This document shows positions 35,508 through 43,878 of a DNA stretch of 53,437 nt, piece by piece. Position 1 is the first letter of the stretch. Each line of letters begins with the position of its first letter. Location: the NCBI GenBank assembly GCA_903912445.1, contig CAIWHP010000031.1:1-53437 (forward strand), in the 5' to 3' direction. The position numbers and the translations under genes were made by a program. The notes beneath the pieces are model-generated. The model had not been told where the DNA came from. It searched no databases and worked only from the letters and a program-made list of their open reading frames with translations. This stretch comes from an uncultured Lentisphaerota bacterium (GTDB lineage Bacteria; Verrucomicrobiota; Kiritimatiellia; CAIQIC01).

Positions 35508-35691
35508 AAAGTATTTTGCTGTTTCTTTCGTTCGCCTGCTCAATAAGCAGGTACCGTGCCGGAATCCAAACGCCTGCCAGAAAACGAACCCAGGCGGGCA
35601 GCTGCGCCACTCCCCGCCCTCGATCTTCAGCTTGAAACAGAGCCGCTTCCGGCTCCGGCAGCCTGGCGCTGGCTTGAATTTATTCTAGGGG

Positions 35692-35720
35692 TTGCCCAAC
35701 GCGCGGGCAACGGCTAGAGT
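35692..35720 (+). promoter_or_regulatory. candidate promoter of the agmatine deiminase operon
   Basis: TTGCCC (35692-35697) and TAGAGT (35715-35720) are separated by 17 bases. A dyad GTTGCCC/GGGCAAC (35691-35697, 35705-35711) covers the -35 box and spacer and could be an operator. It lies about 50 bases before the start codon. Confidence 0.4.
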
Positions 35721-35766
35721 CGCCCCGTGCGGAATTGCCTTTGGCGGGTATATTCACACCCTATTT

Positions 35767-36846
35767 ATGAAAAAGACTTTGAACAAAACACCGGCGGGCT
35801 TGGGCTACCGGATGCCGGCGGAGTGGGAGACGCACCTGGCGACGTGGCTGGTCTGGCCGCATCACCAGCCGGATTGGCCGGGCAAGCTGGAGGCGATGGC
35901 CTGGTTCTATGGCGAACTGATCCGCAAGTTGTCGGTGGGCGAGGCCGTGCGCGTGCTGTGCAATTCCGCCGCCGATCTGCGCGCGGCGCGCGATGTGGTC
36001 ACCGCCGTCGGCGCCGACGCCAAGCGCGTCGAACTGATCGCCTGCCCGACGGAGCGCGGGTGGATCCGCGACAGCGGGCCGCTTTTCCTGCGCAAGGGCG
36101 GGGCACGGCCGGAGGTCGCCGTCAGCCGCTTCCGCTTCAACGGGTGGTCGTTGATCCGTGATTTTCGCAAGGACAATGCGCTGCCGGAATTCATCGCGCG
36201 CCGCCTGAAACTGCCGCTGTTCCCCGCGCTGCACAACGGAACGCCGGTCGTGCTGGAGGGCGGGGCGATAGATGTCAACGGCCGCGGCTCCCTGCTGACG
36301 ACCGAGCAGTGCCTGCTCGACCAGCAGACCCAGGTCCGCAATCCCGGCCTCGGCAAGGCCGACCTGGAAGCAATCTTTCGCGACAACCTGGGCGCGACGC
36401 ATGTGATCTGGCTGAAGGACGGCATCGCCGGCCGCGACGACACGCACGGGCATGTGGACGACATCTGCCGCTTCGTCGGCCCGGGCACGGTCGTGCTGTG
36501 CCAGGAAAAATTCCGCGGCGACGCCAACTACCGGCGCATGGCGGAGAACCGCGAGCGGCTCGAGGGCGCGCGCCTCGAGAACGGCTCGCGGGTGGAACTG
36601 GTGCCGCTGCCGCTGCCGGAGCCGGTCTATTTCCGCGGCGTGCGCCTGCCGGCGAGCTACGCCAACTTCTATATCGGCAATGCGGCGGTGCTGGTGCCCA
36701 CCTTCAACGACCCGAAGGACCGCGAGGCACTTGGCATCCTCGGGGAGCTGTTCCGCGACCGGCCGGTCGTCGGCATCCACGCGGTGGATGTCGTGCTCGG
36801 CTCCGGCGCGATCCATTGCCTGACACAGCAGCAACCGGCGCGATGA
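35767..36846 (+). CDS. aguA: agmatine deiminase family protein
   Basis: Agmatine deiminase (PPAD family) converts agmatine to N-carbamoylputrescine and ammonia in polyamine synthesis or agmatine use. The 359-aa protein contains PAEWETHLATWLVWPH, ERGWIRDSGPLF, LEGGAIDVNGRGSLLTTEQCLL, DTHGHVDDICRF and the catalytic Cys351 in GSGAIHCLTQQ. Length is normal. ATG 35767 gives the family N-terminus but has no clear Shine-Dalgarno. Its stop overlaps the start of an oligopeptide-type ABC ATPase (ATGA), an unusual partnership. It is probably expressed with the two ABC ATPases. Confidence 0.92.
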   Translation: MKKTLNKTPAGLGYRMPAEWETHLATWLVWPHHQPDWPGKLEAMAWFYGELIRKLSVGEAVRVLCNSAADLRAARDVVTAVGADAKRVELIACPTERGWIRDSGPLFLRKGGARPEVAVSRFRFNGWSLIRDFRKDNALPEFIARRLKLPLFPALHNGTPVVLEGGAIDVNGRGSLLTTEQCLLDQQTQVRNPGLGKADLEAIFRDNLGATHVIWLKDGIAGRDDTHGHVDDICRFVGPGTVVLCQEKFRGDANYRRMAENRERLEGARLENGSRVELVPLPLPEPVYFRGVRLPASYANFYIGNAAVLVPTFNDPKDREALGILGELFRDRPVVGIHAVDVVLGSGAIHCLTQQQPAR

Positions 36847-37835
36847 TCATGGCGAACGGCGCGCCCAAGCTGGTCGAGGTCGAAAATCTCCAGGTGCAAT
36901 TTTTCGGCGGCGCGCATCCCGTGCGCGCCGTCGATGGCGTCAGCTTCGACATCGCGGAGGGCGAGACCGTCGCGCTCGTCGGCGAGAGCGGCTGCGGCAA
37001 GAGCGTGACGGCGATGGCGTTGGCGAAGCTCGTGCCACAACCCCCAGGCCACTATGCCGGCGGCCGTGTGCTGTTCGGGGGGCGCGAGGTGCTCGCGATA
37101 GGTGAGCGCGAACTGCGTCACCTGCGCGGCCGCGAAATTTCCTACATCTTCCAGGAACCGGGCAGCGCCCTCAACCCGGTGTTCACCATCGGCTACCAAA
37201 TCTTGGAAGCGATCAAGCTGCACCGGCCGGAGGCGGACGCCCGCGCCGAGGCGTTGGAACTGATGCGGCTGGTGGGCATCCCGGAGCCGGAGCAGAGGCT
37301 GCGCGCCTATCCGCACGCCCTGAGCGGCGGCCAGCAGCAGCGCGTGATGATTGCGATGGCCATTGCCTGCCGGCCCAAGCTGCTCGTCGCCGACGAACCG
37401 ACGACGGCGCTCGACGTGACGATCCAGGCGCAGATTCTCGACCTGCTGCGCGACCTGCAGAAGCGGCTGGGGATGGCGATGCTGCTCATCACCCACAATC
37501 TGGGCCTCGTCGCCGAGACGGCGCACCGGGTCAACGTGATGTATGCCGGCCGCATGGTCGAGAGCGGCGCGGCGCCCGACGTGCTCACCCGGGCGCGCCA
37601 CCCCTACACCCGCGCGCTCCTCGAAGCGGTGCCCCGGCTCGACGGCACCGAGGGCCGGCTCAAGGCGATCGAGGGCAACGTGCCCAACCCTGCCGACCTG
37701 CCCGCCGGCTGCAAATTTCACCCGCGCTGCCCCTATGCCCGCGAGCGCTGCCGCAGCGAGGAGCCACCGTGGGAGTTCGATGCCACCGCAGCCCGCGGCG
37801 CGCGCTGCTTCTTCTGGCGGGAGATTGCAACATGA
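36843..37835 (+). CDS. oligopeptide/dipeptide ABC transporter ATP-binding protein (DppD/OppD type)
   Basis: A 330-aa ATPase of a peptide- or nickel-type ABC importer. Walker [10 protein letters not shown]-loop [13 protein letters not shown], signature LSGGQQQR, Walker [13 protein letters not shown] and switch ITHN are all intact. The C-terminal oligopeptide/dipeptide transporter region with [11 protein letters not shown] is present, including the cysteines often seen near an Fe-S cluster in this subfamily. It starts at the ATG overlapping the aguA stop. The partner ATPase follows after 146 bases. Neither permeases nor a binding protein are in the window, so the substrate is unknown. Confidence 0.93.
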   Translation: MIMANGAPKLVEVENLQVQFFGGAHPVRAVDGVSFDIAEGETVALVGESGCGKSVTAMALAKLVPQPPGHYAGGRVLFGGREVLAIGERELRHLRGREISYIFQEPGSALNPVFTIGYQILEAIKLHRPEADARAEALELMRLVGIPEPEQRLRAYPHALSGGQQQRVMIAMAIACRPKLLVADEPTTALDVTIQAQILDLLRDLQKRLGMAMLLITHNLGLVAETAHRVNVMYAGRMVESGAAPDVLTRARHPYTRALLEAVPRLDGTEGRLKAIEGNVPNPADLPAGCKFHPRCPYARERCRSEEPPWEFDATAARGARCFFWREIAT

Positions 37836-37894
37836 TCGCTAAACGGTCGTGCCTGATCCCAAACAAGCTCGCGTATGGCGTTGTCGTACTCTGC

Positions 37895-37918
37895 TGTAGC
37901 GGCGGCCTGTGGCCGCCG
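37895..37918. repeat. TGTAGCGGC hairpin repeat, copy 3
   Basis: CGGCGGCC-TGT-GGCCGCCG, the same hairpin as the first half of copy 1 at 27434. It lies in the 146-base gap between two genes that would normally be close together in one operon, which suggests insertion. Confidence 0.75.
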
Positions 37919-37961
37919 GCGGCGCTCAAGCGGATCATTGCGGGTGAGGGCCGTACCACGG

Positions 37962-37996
37962 CGACAAATGACAATTGACCAATGACGACTGACAAC
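37962..37996. repeat. degenerate heptamer array overlapping an ABC ATPase start
   Basis: Five 7-mers in register: CGACAAA, TGACAAT, TGACCAA, TGACGAC, TGACAAC. The start codon of the next gene (37982-37984) is formed across two units, so the array encodes its first residues (MTTDN). Confidence 0.7.
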
Positions 37997-38965
37997 TCCC
38001 AACCCATGCTCGAAGTGCAGGACCTGCGCGTTTATTACGGCAAGGCCAGGCAACCGGTGCGCGCGGTGAATGGCGTCAGTTTTTCTTTGCCGCGCGGCGA
38101 GTCGCTCGGGCTGGTCGGCGAGAGCGGCTGCGGCAAGAGCACGCTCGGCCGCGCGCTGCTGCGACTGGAGCCGATCCACTCCGGGCGCGTCCTGCTCGAT
38201 GGCGTGGACATGGTCCGGCTGCGCGGCGCGCAGCTCAAGGCGTTCCGCGGGCGGGCGCAGATGATTTTCCAGGATCCCTACGGCTCGCTCAACCCGCGCC
38301 ACTCCATCGGCGGCATGTTGCGCGAGGCGGTCGCGGTGCACGGGCGCACGACCCGCGCCAACCGCGACGGGCGCGTCGCCGAGTTGCTGCGCGCGGTCGG
38401 GCTCGACCCGGCCTATACCCGCCGCTATCCGCACGAGTTCAGCGGCGGCCAGCGCCAGCGCCTTGGCCTTGCGCGCTCGCTCGCCGTCGAGCCGCAGTTG
38501 ATCATTGCCGACGAACCCGTCTCGGCGCTCGACGTTTCCGTGCAGGTGCAGATCCTGAACCTGCTCAAGGATCTCCAGCAGCAGCTCAACCTCGCGCTGC
38601 TGTTCATCGCCCACGACCTGGCGGTGGTCCGCTATGTCTGTTCCCGGATTCTGGTGATGTACCTCGGCAAGGTCGTCGAGTCGGCGCCGGCACCGGCGTT
38701 GTTTGCCCATACGCGGCATCCCTACAGCGAGGCCTTGCTCTCCGCCGTTCCCGATGTCGCCAAAGGGCTGGCTGCGCGCGCCGGCGGGGCACAACAGCGC
38801 ATCGTCCTGCGCGGCGATATGCCGTCGCCCATGCACACCATTCCCGGCTGCCCGTTTCACCCGCGCTGTCACCGTGCCCGCCCGCGCTGCCAGACCGAGG
38901 TCCCCGCCCTGCGCGAAATCGCCCCCGGCCACTGTTCCGCCTGCCACTTCGCCGAAGAGATGTGA
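37982..38965 (+). CDS. oligopeptide/dipeptide ABC transporter ATP-binding protein (DppF/OppF type)
   Basis: The second 327-aa ATPase of the same importer. Walker [25 protein letters not shown], signature FSGGQRQR, Walker B LIIADEPVSALD and switch IAHD are intact, and the C-terminal HPRCHRARPRC extension is present. The first residues (MTTDNSQP) come from a tandem heptamer array. There is no Shine-Dalgarno before ATG 37982; ATG 38006 (MLEVQDLRVYY) is an alternative start. Likely co-transcribed with the DppD-type gene despite the repeat-filled gap. Confidence 0.92.
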   Translation: MTTDNSQPMLEVQDLRVYYGKARQPVRAVNGVSFSLPRGESLGLVGESGCGKSTLGRALLRLEPIHSGRVLLDGVDMVRLRGAQLKAFRGRAQMIFQDPYGSLNPRHSIGGMLREAVAVHGRTTRANRDGRVAELLRAVGLDPAYTRRYPHEFSGGQRQRLGLARSLAVEPQLIIADEPVSALDVSVQVQILNLLKDLQQQLNLALLFIAHDLAVVRYVCSRILVMYLGKVVESAPAPALFAHTRHPYSEALLSAVPDVAKGLAARAGGAQQRIVLRGDMPSPMHTIPGCPFHPRCHRARPRCQTEVPALREIAPGHCSACHFAEEM

Positions 38966-38969
38966 CGGT

Positions 38970-39015
38970 TTCCAAGGCTTGGAAAGCTGCAGTCGCTCTT
39001 TTCCTAACCTTGGAA
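38970..39015. repeat. two TTCCA-N5-TGGAA palindromes at 31-bp spacing
   Basis: TTCCAAGGCTTGGAA (38970-38984) and TTCCTAACCTTGGAA (39001-39015), centres 38977 and 39008, exactly 31 bp apart. They begin five bases after the stop of the DppF-type gene. Confidence 0.85.
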
Positions 39016-39151
39016 AACGAGGAAAAGACCGGCGGGGTGGGGTAGACGTTCTTCGACGCTGCATCAGCCCGCAGCCGATTGTAACCGGTTCCAAATGGGT
39101 TAAAGTCCTGTCTCTGATGAGGCCGGTAGCCTTGCAGAAAGGGACTTGGAC

Positions 39152-39850
39152 ATGGTTTGGTTGTTTAGCGCGGGGTTATGGTTTTTGCTGGCGTTGGCGC
39201 TTTGGCGGTGTTTCCAAAGCTGGAGAGACCGGCCGGTGCGTGTGTTGGAGGCCGCCCTGGGTTTGTTGGCCGTGCTGGTGGTTGCTGTGCCCTTCTATTT
39301 CCGGCCGCACGAGGACCTGCTGAACAGCGAGGCTTCCAACTCCTCCCTCAACGCGGCGGCCACCTTTGCCCGCACCGGACAGCTCACGTACACCGATGAG
39401 CTGTTGGCGAAGCTTCCGGAGGCTGACCGTCCGGCGTTTTTCTACGGCCCAGACACGCTCGGTCCAACCAAGGACGCCTGCCTATGGGTCAAGAATCTCC
39501 GCACAGCGGAAATCGGTCCGCGGTATCAACCGGCCTATCCCGTGCTGCTGAGTTTGCCGCTCAAACTGTTGCCGGCGTGGTGCGTGCTGTACGTCACGCC
39601 GCTGTTGACGTTGCTGGTCGCCTTGGCCTTGGCGGCCCTGGCGATGCAGCTGTTCGGCCAGCATCGCGGCGGCATCCTGGCCATGCCTTTTTTCTTGCTC
39701 AATCCGGTGGTGCTCTGGACAGGACGGAGTGCGTGCGCGGAATGGGGAGCTGTGCTGTTCTTCTGGCTGGGCTTGGCCTTGCTGGCGCGTGCCTGGCGCT
39801 GCCCGGCGAGCGGCGCGTTGCCGACTTCAGCTTGGGTGCCCTATGCTTGA
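39152..39850 (+). CDS. N-terminal part of a frameshifted membrane protein
   Basis: The frame encodes 232 aa with several hydrophobic segments: MVWLFSAGLWFLLALALW, VLEAALGLLAVLVVAVPFYF, CVLYVTPLLTLLVALALAAL, GAVLFFWLGLALLARAW. The overall look is that of polytopic glycosyltransferase-like membrane proteins, including an early acidic loop (HEDLLNSEASNSS), but no family is certain. AAAGGGA precedes the ATG. After LLARAWR the reading changes to low-quality sequence and stops at 39848-39850. The natural continuation (GERRVADFSLGALCLMVAPFFH) is in the -1 frame, so one base appears to be missing near 39805-39812. The stop overlaps an ATG (TGATG) of the continuation frame. Confidence 0.65.
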   Translation: MVWLFSAGLWFLLALALWRCFQSWRDRPVRVLEAALGLLAVLVVAVPFYFRPHEDLLNSEASNSSLNAAATFARTGQLTYTDELLAKLPEADRPAFFYGPDTLGPTKDACLWVKNLRTAEIGPRYQPAYPVLLSLPLKLLPAWCVLYVTPLLTLLVALALAALAMQLFGQHRGGILAMPFFLLNPVVLWTGRSACAEWGAVLFFWLGLALLARAWRCPASGALPTSAWVPYA

Positions 39851-41817
39851 TGGTCGCACCTTTCTTTCATATCACCGCATGGCTCGGCGTGATCGCCGTG
39901 GGCGTCATCCTGTTGGTCAAGGCTGTGCTGGGCCGGCGTTTGTTCGTGCTGATCGTGCCCGTCATGACCGTCGGCCTCCTGGCCTTTCTGACTCAATTGG
40001 TCCAGGTCAGCGATTGTTATCACCTGCTCCCTTACCTGCAGCCCTTGGCTACGCATCCCACCTGGGTGATCATCGCGGGCTTCGTGGCTGTGCTTACGCT
40101 CGCCTTCTTGTGCAGCCGGCTGGCAATGCCGGCCGGCCCGGCGCAACCATTGGCCGACCGCAACCCCCGGCGCTTCGCCCTTGTACTGTGGCTGCTGCTG
40201 CTGGTGTTGGGCGCCTATCTTTGGCTGCCACGTGGTGAGGGGAGTGCCCCTCCTGTGTTCCCGTTGACCTCCACCAACTACCTGAGCCCCACCAACCTGC
40301 ACGGGCTGGCGGTGTGGATTTCGCCGCTGGTCCTGCTGGCCGCCTTGGCCGGTTGGGGCGCTTGGCTTTTTCGCGCCGGGGCTCATGCCGACCTGCGGCT
40401 GGGCCTGGCCGGGGCGCTCCTCCCCGGGCTGCTGCTCAGCGGTTGGACGGGCGACTTCAGGGAGGAAGCCCGCTGCTGGTTGACTTACGTGGCACCGGTC
40501 ATCGCGTTGTGTTTGACGGCCCTGGTGATGTGGCTCTGGACGTGGCGCGGCACGCTGGGCCGGGTGGCCGCCGTGGCGGTGGGTCTGTTGCTGCTCGGGT
40601 CGCTATGGCGCGGTTGCACGCAGCTGATGACGCACGTCGAGCACGCCGGACTCTATCGCGTCTTGGAACAGCTGGCCGCCCCCGTGCAAGAGGCCAAGGG
40701 TTGGTTGCTGGCAGAATATTCGCCGGCTGCGGCCGTCATGGAACATCTCTTCGCCATTCCCACCTTGGGCCTCGACAACGCTTATCATGCGAACACCTAT
40801 CCGGAGGCTGAGCAGGCTTGGGAACGGCTGATGGCAAGGAATCCCCGGCAGGCAGTTTTCTTCCTGACGCCTTTCCAGATGCCGCACAGCGAACGCTTCG
40901 TGTTCAAGCTGGAGCGCCGTCTTCAAGGTCAAGGTCGGGCCTTGGTCCGCGAGTTGGGCCAGGTGCCGCAGCGCATCCAGCATGCCGCGCTTACCTTATC
41001 CCTCTATCGCATGGCGCTGCGCACGCCGAAAGCAGTCGCGGATGAGCCTCCGCTGTTCCCGCAAAGCCTGCTGCCCGACGCCAGCAACCTTGGGCTGCGC
41101 GGCTTCGCCCATGTGGCTGAGGAAAACTGGCTGGCCCGCGGGCTGGCGCTGCCGGCCAAGACCGGTGTCCACATTCCGCTCGATGGTGACGCACCCCTGC
41201 TCAGAGGGAACGGTTTATTTTTCATTTTTAACGGACCATTCATTCCCGGTCGTCCGCCACGCGTGGATGGAAAGTTCGAAGGGGTTCAAGACGCCAAATG
41301 GATCCACCTCGCCGACGATTGGTGGGTGCTGCGCCTCCGGGGGGCCTTACACTTTGAACGCGAGTTTCATATTCACAGTACGGCGGACGCCCTGTTGGCG
41401 GACGTGCTGCTGCTCCGTGCGGGCGTGATCCAATCGTTGGCGACCAACTGGCCCGCTGAGGAGGTGAGCTCCAGGCCGTTGCGGCCGCTGCGCGCGCGCT
41501 GGGCCCTGCCACAGGCCTCGTTTGCGCTTAATGTGCCGGCCAGCGGCGCCGGAGAATTGTTTCTCTATTTGTCGGCGCCCGCGGCGGTGGGGCGGGCCAT
41601 GCCCTTGCAGGTGGCCGGACGTGGCGTGACCAACACGTTGCCGGTACAAGTCAGGACGGACATCCCGCGCTGGTATATCTTCCGCTCATCGGATATCGGT
41701 CTTACAGCATCCAATCCCGTTGTGACCTTGCACACAGGGCAGCCTTGGCATTGCGACCGACGCGGCCTCCCTCCAGAACTGGGTGTGTTGTTGGGCTACG
41801 CCGTGGTCACCGAGTGA
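39850..41817 (+). CDS. C-terminal part of the frameshifted membrane protein
   Basis: A 655-aa frame that starts at ATG 39850, overlapping the stop of the preceding frame. It has about eight more hydrophobic segments (VAPFFHITAWLGVIAVGVIL, FVLIVPVMTVGLLAFL, FALVLWLLLLVLGAYLWL, ISPLVLLAALAGWGAWLF, VIALCLTALVMWLW, VAAVAVGLLLLGSLW). From about 40650 a large soluble region of roughly 390 aa without a recognised domain follows. It aligns naturally as the rest of the protein started at 39152. Either the gene is broken (or the assembly lost one base), or two polypeptides are made by stop-start coupling. Confidence 0.7.
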   Translation: MVAPFFHITAWLGVIAVGVILLVKAVLGRRLFVLIVPVMTVGLLAFLTQLVQVSDCYHLLPYLQPLATHPTWVIIAGFVAVLTLAFLCSRLAMPAGPAQPLADRNPRRFALVLWLLLLVLGAYLWLPRGEGSAPPVFPLTSTNYLSPTNLHGLAVWISPLVLLAALAGWGAWLFRAGAHADLRLGLAGALLPGLLLSGWTGDFREEARCWLTYVAPVIALCLTALVMWLWTWRGTLGRVAAVAVGLLLLGSLWRGCTQLMTHVEHAGLYRVLEQLAAPVQEAKGWLLAEYSPAAAVMEHLFAIPTLGLDNAYHANTYPEAEQAWERLMARNPRQAVFFLTPFQMPHSERFVFKLERRLQGQGRALVRELGQVPQRIQHAALTLSLYRMALRTPKAVADEPPLFPQSLLPDASNLGLRGFAHVAEENWLARGLALPAKTGVHIPLDGDAPLLRGNGLFFIFNGPFIPGRPPRVDGKFEGVQDAKWIHLADDWWVLRLRGALHFEREFHIHSTADALLADVLLLRAGVIQSLATNWPAEEVSSRPLRPLRARWALPQASFALNVPASGAGELFLYLSAPAAVGRAMPLQVAGRGVTNTLPVQVRTDIPRWYIFRSSDIGLTASNPVVTLHTGQPWHCDRRGLPPELGVLLGYAVVTE

Positions 41818-41831
41818 TACGGCGCCTTTTC

Positions 41832-43193
41832 TTACGGCCCAGATAAAGAAGGCGGCGCTGTCCGGAGAAATTCGAGGAGCAGCTTGCTCACTGCATCCGG
41901 TTGCTCCTGCTGGACCCAATGGCCGGCGCCGGGCACAAGGGACACGCCCCGCATATGCGTACACACGCGGGTACACATCTTCTCCAAGCTGCCCGGGCTT
42001 TGGGATACACCCCAGTCGCTCACCCCGGCGATGAAGCACGCCGGTACATCAATTGTGCGGCCGGAGAAGAGCTGAAGGTCGGCTTTGTATTTTGGATCCG
42101 TTGCACACCGGTACCACTGCAACCCGCCTTGGAAGCCGTTCCGGGTGAATTCCGCTGCATACACGCGCAGCTCTTCATCGGAAAGCCAGCTACAGGCGGC
42201 GATCTCGGCGGCCGACGGCATCTCGGCGGCCACGGTCTCCGCCATGCCCTTGTGCAGGTCCATGATGTAGTACGCCGGGAGCTGCGCGAGTTCGCGCGCG
42301 CTCCAGGCCTTGAGCGGGAAGGGCTTGTTTTGTTTCCAGTCCGCGCTCTTGAAATGATAGTAGGCGCGCAAGAAAGCCTGCACTCCTTGGGGACAGTGGC
42401 GCATGTTGCCATCCGCCTCGGGGGTGGAGTAGTACCACTGGTAATGTTTGCGCGGCCGGGGCAAGGCCGCCAGCGCGTCATGGATGCTGGGTCCGGGCGC
42501 GGCCGCCGTGTTGGCCGATGCATCTGCGTTGACGGGCAGCGGCGGCGACCCCGCAAACGGCGCGCTCATCAGCACCACGGAGCGGAAAACGTCCGGCCGG
42601 ATCAGCGCGCACCAGGCGGCGACGGGCGAGCCGAAATCGTGCCCCACGACCGCGGCGACGGAGCGGTAGCCCAACGCGGTGACGAGGCCAAGGGTGTCGC
42701 AGACCAGATTGAGCATGCGGAAGGAACCGACATCGCCCGCGAAGGCGCCGTCCCAGCCGGTGGTGCGCCCGTAGCCGCGCTGATCGGGCGCCACCACGTG
42801 AAAGCCGGCCTGGGCGAGCGGCAGCATCGTCTTCCGCCAGCTGTAGGCGAGTTCCGGAAAGCCGTGGAGCAGCACGACGCAGGGACGGTTCTTGGTTTCG
42901 AACCCGGCCTCCAGCATATGCATCGTCAGGCCGTTGATGTTGGGCACGAAGCGGGAGCGTATACCGGCCGGGAGCGTGGTCGCACCATAGGCGACATCGT
43001 TATTCAGACCCAAGCTCCCGGAGGCACCGCTGTCATTTGTCGCTGTGCCAAGCAGGGCGGGGTGGGGGGCGGCACCCGCCCTGTTCGCCAACGCGGCGGG
43101 CACAAGGACGGCACCAAGCCCTAGCAGGAGTTGCCGGCGCGTCAGGTGAACACGCGCGCATAAACGGACGACACCAGCGCTCGCCATATCCAT
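41832..43193 (-). CDS. Tat-exported alpha/beta hydrolase, epoxide hydrolase-like
   Basis: A 453-aa hydrolase with a twin-arginine signal (TRRQLLLGLGAVLVPAALA). The catalytic core has HGFPE (oxyanion and cap motif), nucleophile Asp in VVGHDFGSP (about residue 188) and the final His in VPGAGHWVQQEQPD. Asp as nucleophile, with HGFPE and tyrosine-rich cap segments (HYQWYYSTPEADGNM, LRAYYHFKS), fits soluble epoxide hydrolases rather than Ser esterases. Haloalkane dehalogenase-like activity cannot be excluded. Start ATG 43193; ATG 43187 is also possible. It is convergent with the split membrane gene (15 bases apart). Confidence 0.85.
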   Translation of the reverse strand: MDMASAGVVRLCARVHLTRRQLLLGLGAVLVPAALANRAGAAPHPALLGTATNDSGASGSLGLNNDVAYGATTLPAGIRSRFVPNINGLTMHMLEAGFETKNRPCVVLLHGFPELAYSWRKTMLPLAQAGFHVVAPDQRGYGRTTGWDGAFAGDVGSFRMLNLVCDTLGLVTALGYRSVAAVVGHDFGSPVAAWCALIRPDVFRSVVLMSAPFAGSPPLPVNADASANTAAAPGPSIHDALAALPRPRKHYQWYYSTPEADGNMRHCPQGVQAFLRAYYHFKSADWKQNKPFPLKAWSARELAQLPAYYIMDLHKGMAETVAAEMPSAAEIAACSWLSDEELRVYAAEFTRNGFQGGLQWYRCATDPKYKADLQLFSGRTIDVPACFIAGVSDWGVSQSPGSLEKMCTRVCTHMRGVSLVPGAGHWVQQEQPDAVSKLLLEFLRTAPPSLSGP

Positions 43194-43240
43194 AACCGCT
43201 CACCTTTTGCCGCTGGGGCGCAGCGCGGGACGCGCAACCT

Positions 43241-43534
43241 TTAGACGCTTATCTCCTCCTCCGCATCGGTCGGGACGGAAACTGGGGTGTATTTTTTCTT
43301 CATCAAGCGGACGAACTCAAGTTCCTGGTAGCCGGCGCGGCGGCGGTAATAGAGCTGATCGATCTTGGCCTCAAGCTTGGCCCAATCCGCCGGCGTGGGC
43401 GGCGTGGTATGGTCCCAGAGCCGCATATTGGACAGCTTGAACTGCCAGGTGATTTTCCCTTTTTGAATGGCGATGCGCACGGTGCGCTTCACGCCGTCGT
43501 CCAATTTTTCGATCCACTCTAAATCTCGTTTCAT
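43241..43534 (-). CDS. small conserved-looking hypothetical protein
   Basis: A 97-aa basic, soluble protein (MKRDLEWIEKLDDGVKRTV...). A predicted beta stretch TVRIAIQKGKITWQFKLS precedes WDHTTPPTPADWAKLEAKID and a helical, basic second half (LYYRRRAGYQELEFVRLMKKKY). I do not recognise the family. A GCAGG before the ATG could serve as ribosome site. Composition and codon use look like a real gene. It lies between the epoxide hydrolase gene (47 bases) and the tRNA-Pro terminator, all on the minus strand. Confidence 0.65.
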   Translation of the reverse strand: MKRDLEWIEKLDDGVKRTVRIAIQKGKITWQFKLSNMRLWDHTTPPTPADWAKLEAKIDQLYYRRRAGYQELEFVRLMKKKYTPVSVPTDAEEEISV

Positions 43535-43677
43535 GGCCTGCAGCGTACCGGCAGCGGCCCGTAAAGCAAAACTATTTTACCCGATCCTGGAAAATTCCGG
43601 AGGCCAAGACGCTGCCAGGCCGCCCGTGGAAGCAACAGGCAAAGGGTGCCAGCGCGGTCAAATGCTGACCCGACAAT

Positions 43678-43709
43678 AAAAGAAAAAGGCCTGAACTTGC
43701 GTTCAGGCC
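43678..43709 (-). terminator. rho-independent terminator after tRNA-Pro
   Basis: On the minus strand GGCCTGAAC-GCAA-GTTCAGGCC (43709-43688) is followed by TTTTTCTTTT. A 9-bp perfect stem, tetraloop and T run make this a strong intrinsic terminator just downstream of the tRNA. Confidence 0.9.
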
Positions 43710-43718
43710 TTCGGAAGT

Positions 43719-43796
43719 TGGTCGGGGCGAGTGGATTTGAACCACCGACTTCTTGGTCCCGAACCAAGCGCTCTAACCAGGCTGAGCCACGCCCCG
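43719..43796 (-). tRNA. tRNA-Pro (anticodon CGG)
   Basis: Acceptor stem CGGGGCG pairs with CGCCCCG. The D-arm GCTCAGCCTGGTTAGAGC, the anticodon stem CTTGG/CCAAG with loop TTCGGGA (anticodon CGG) and the T-arm GGTGGTTCAAATCCACT all fold normally. Discriminator A and CCA are encoded (43722-43719). It lies downstream of rnr on the same strand and is followed by a terminator. Confidence 0.95.
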
Positions 43797-43878
43797 TAAA
43801 TTGCATCGCTGCCATCGGGATACTGATCGGCAGCGGCGGCGACTATAGCGACAGTCAGCCCAAACGCAAGCGTTGATT

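Larger units (their letters stand above)
35302..35766. other. 465-base intergenic region with hairpin elements
   Basis: Contains a copy of the TGTAGCGGC hairpin (35380-35407), a 15-bp perfect inverted repeat (35446-35507) that encloses a Shine-Dalgarno octamer, and a candidate promoter for the agmatine deiminase gene (35692-35720). No conventional gene was seen. Confidence 0.55.

Noticed and set aside
39846-39852. programmed -1 ribosomal frameshift in the split membrane gene
   Set aside because: No X-XXY-YYZ slippery heptamer is evident in the overlap of the two frames near 39800-39850; a lost base or stop-start coupling explains the data better.
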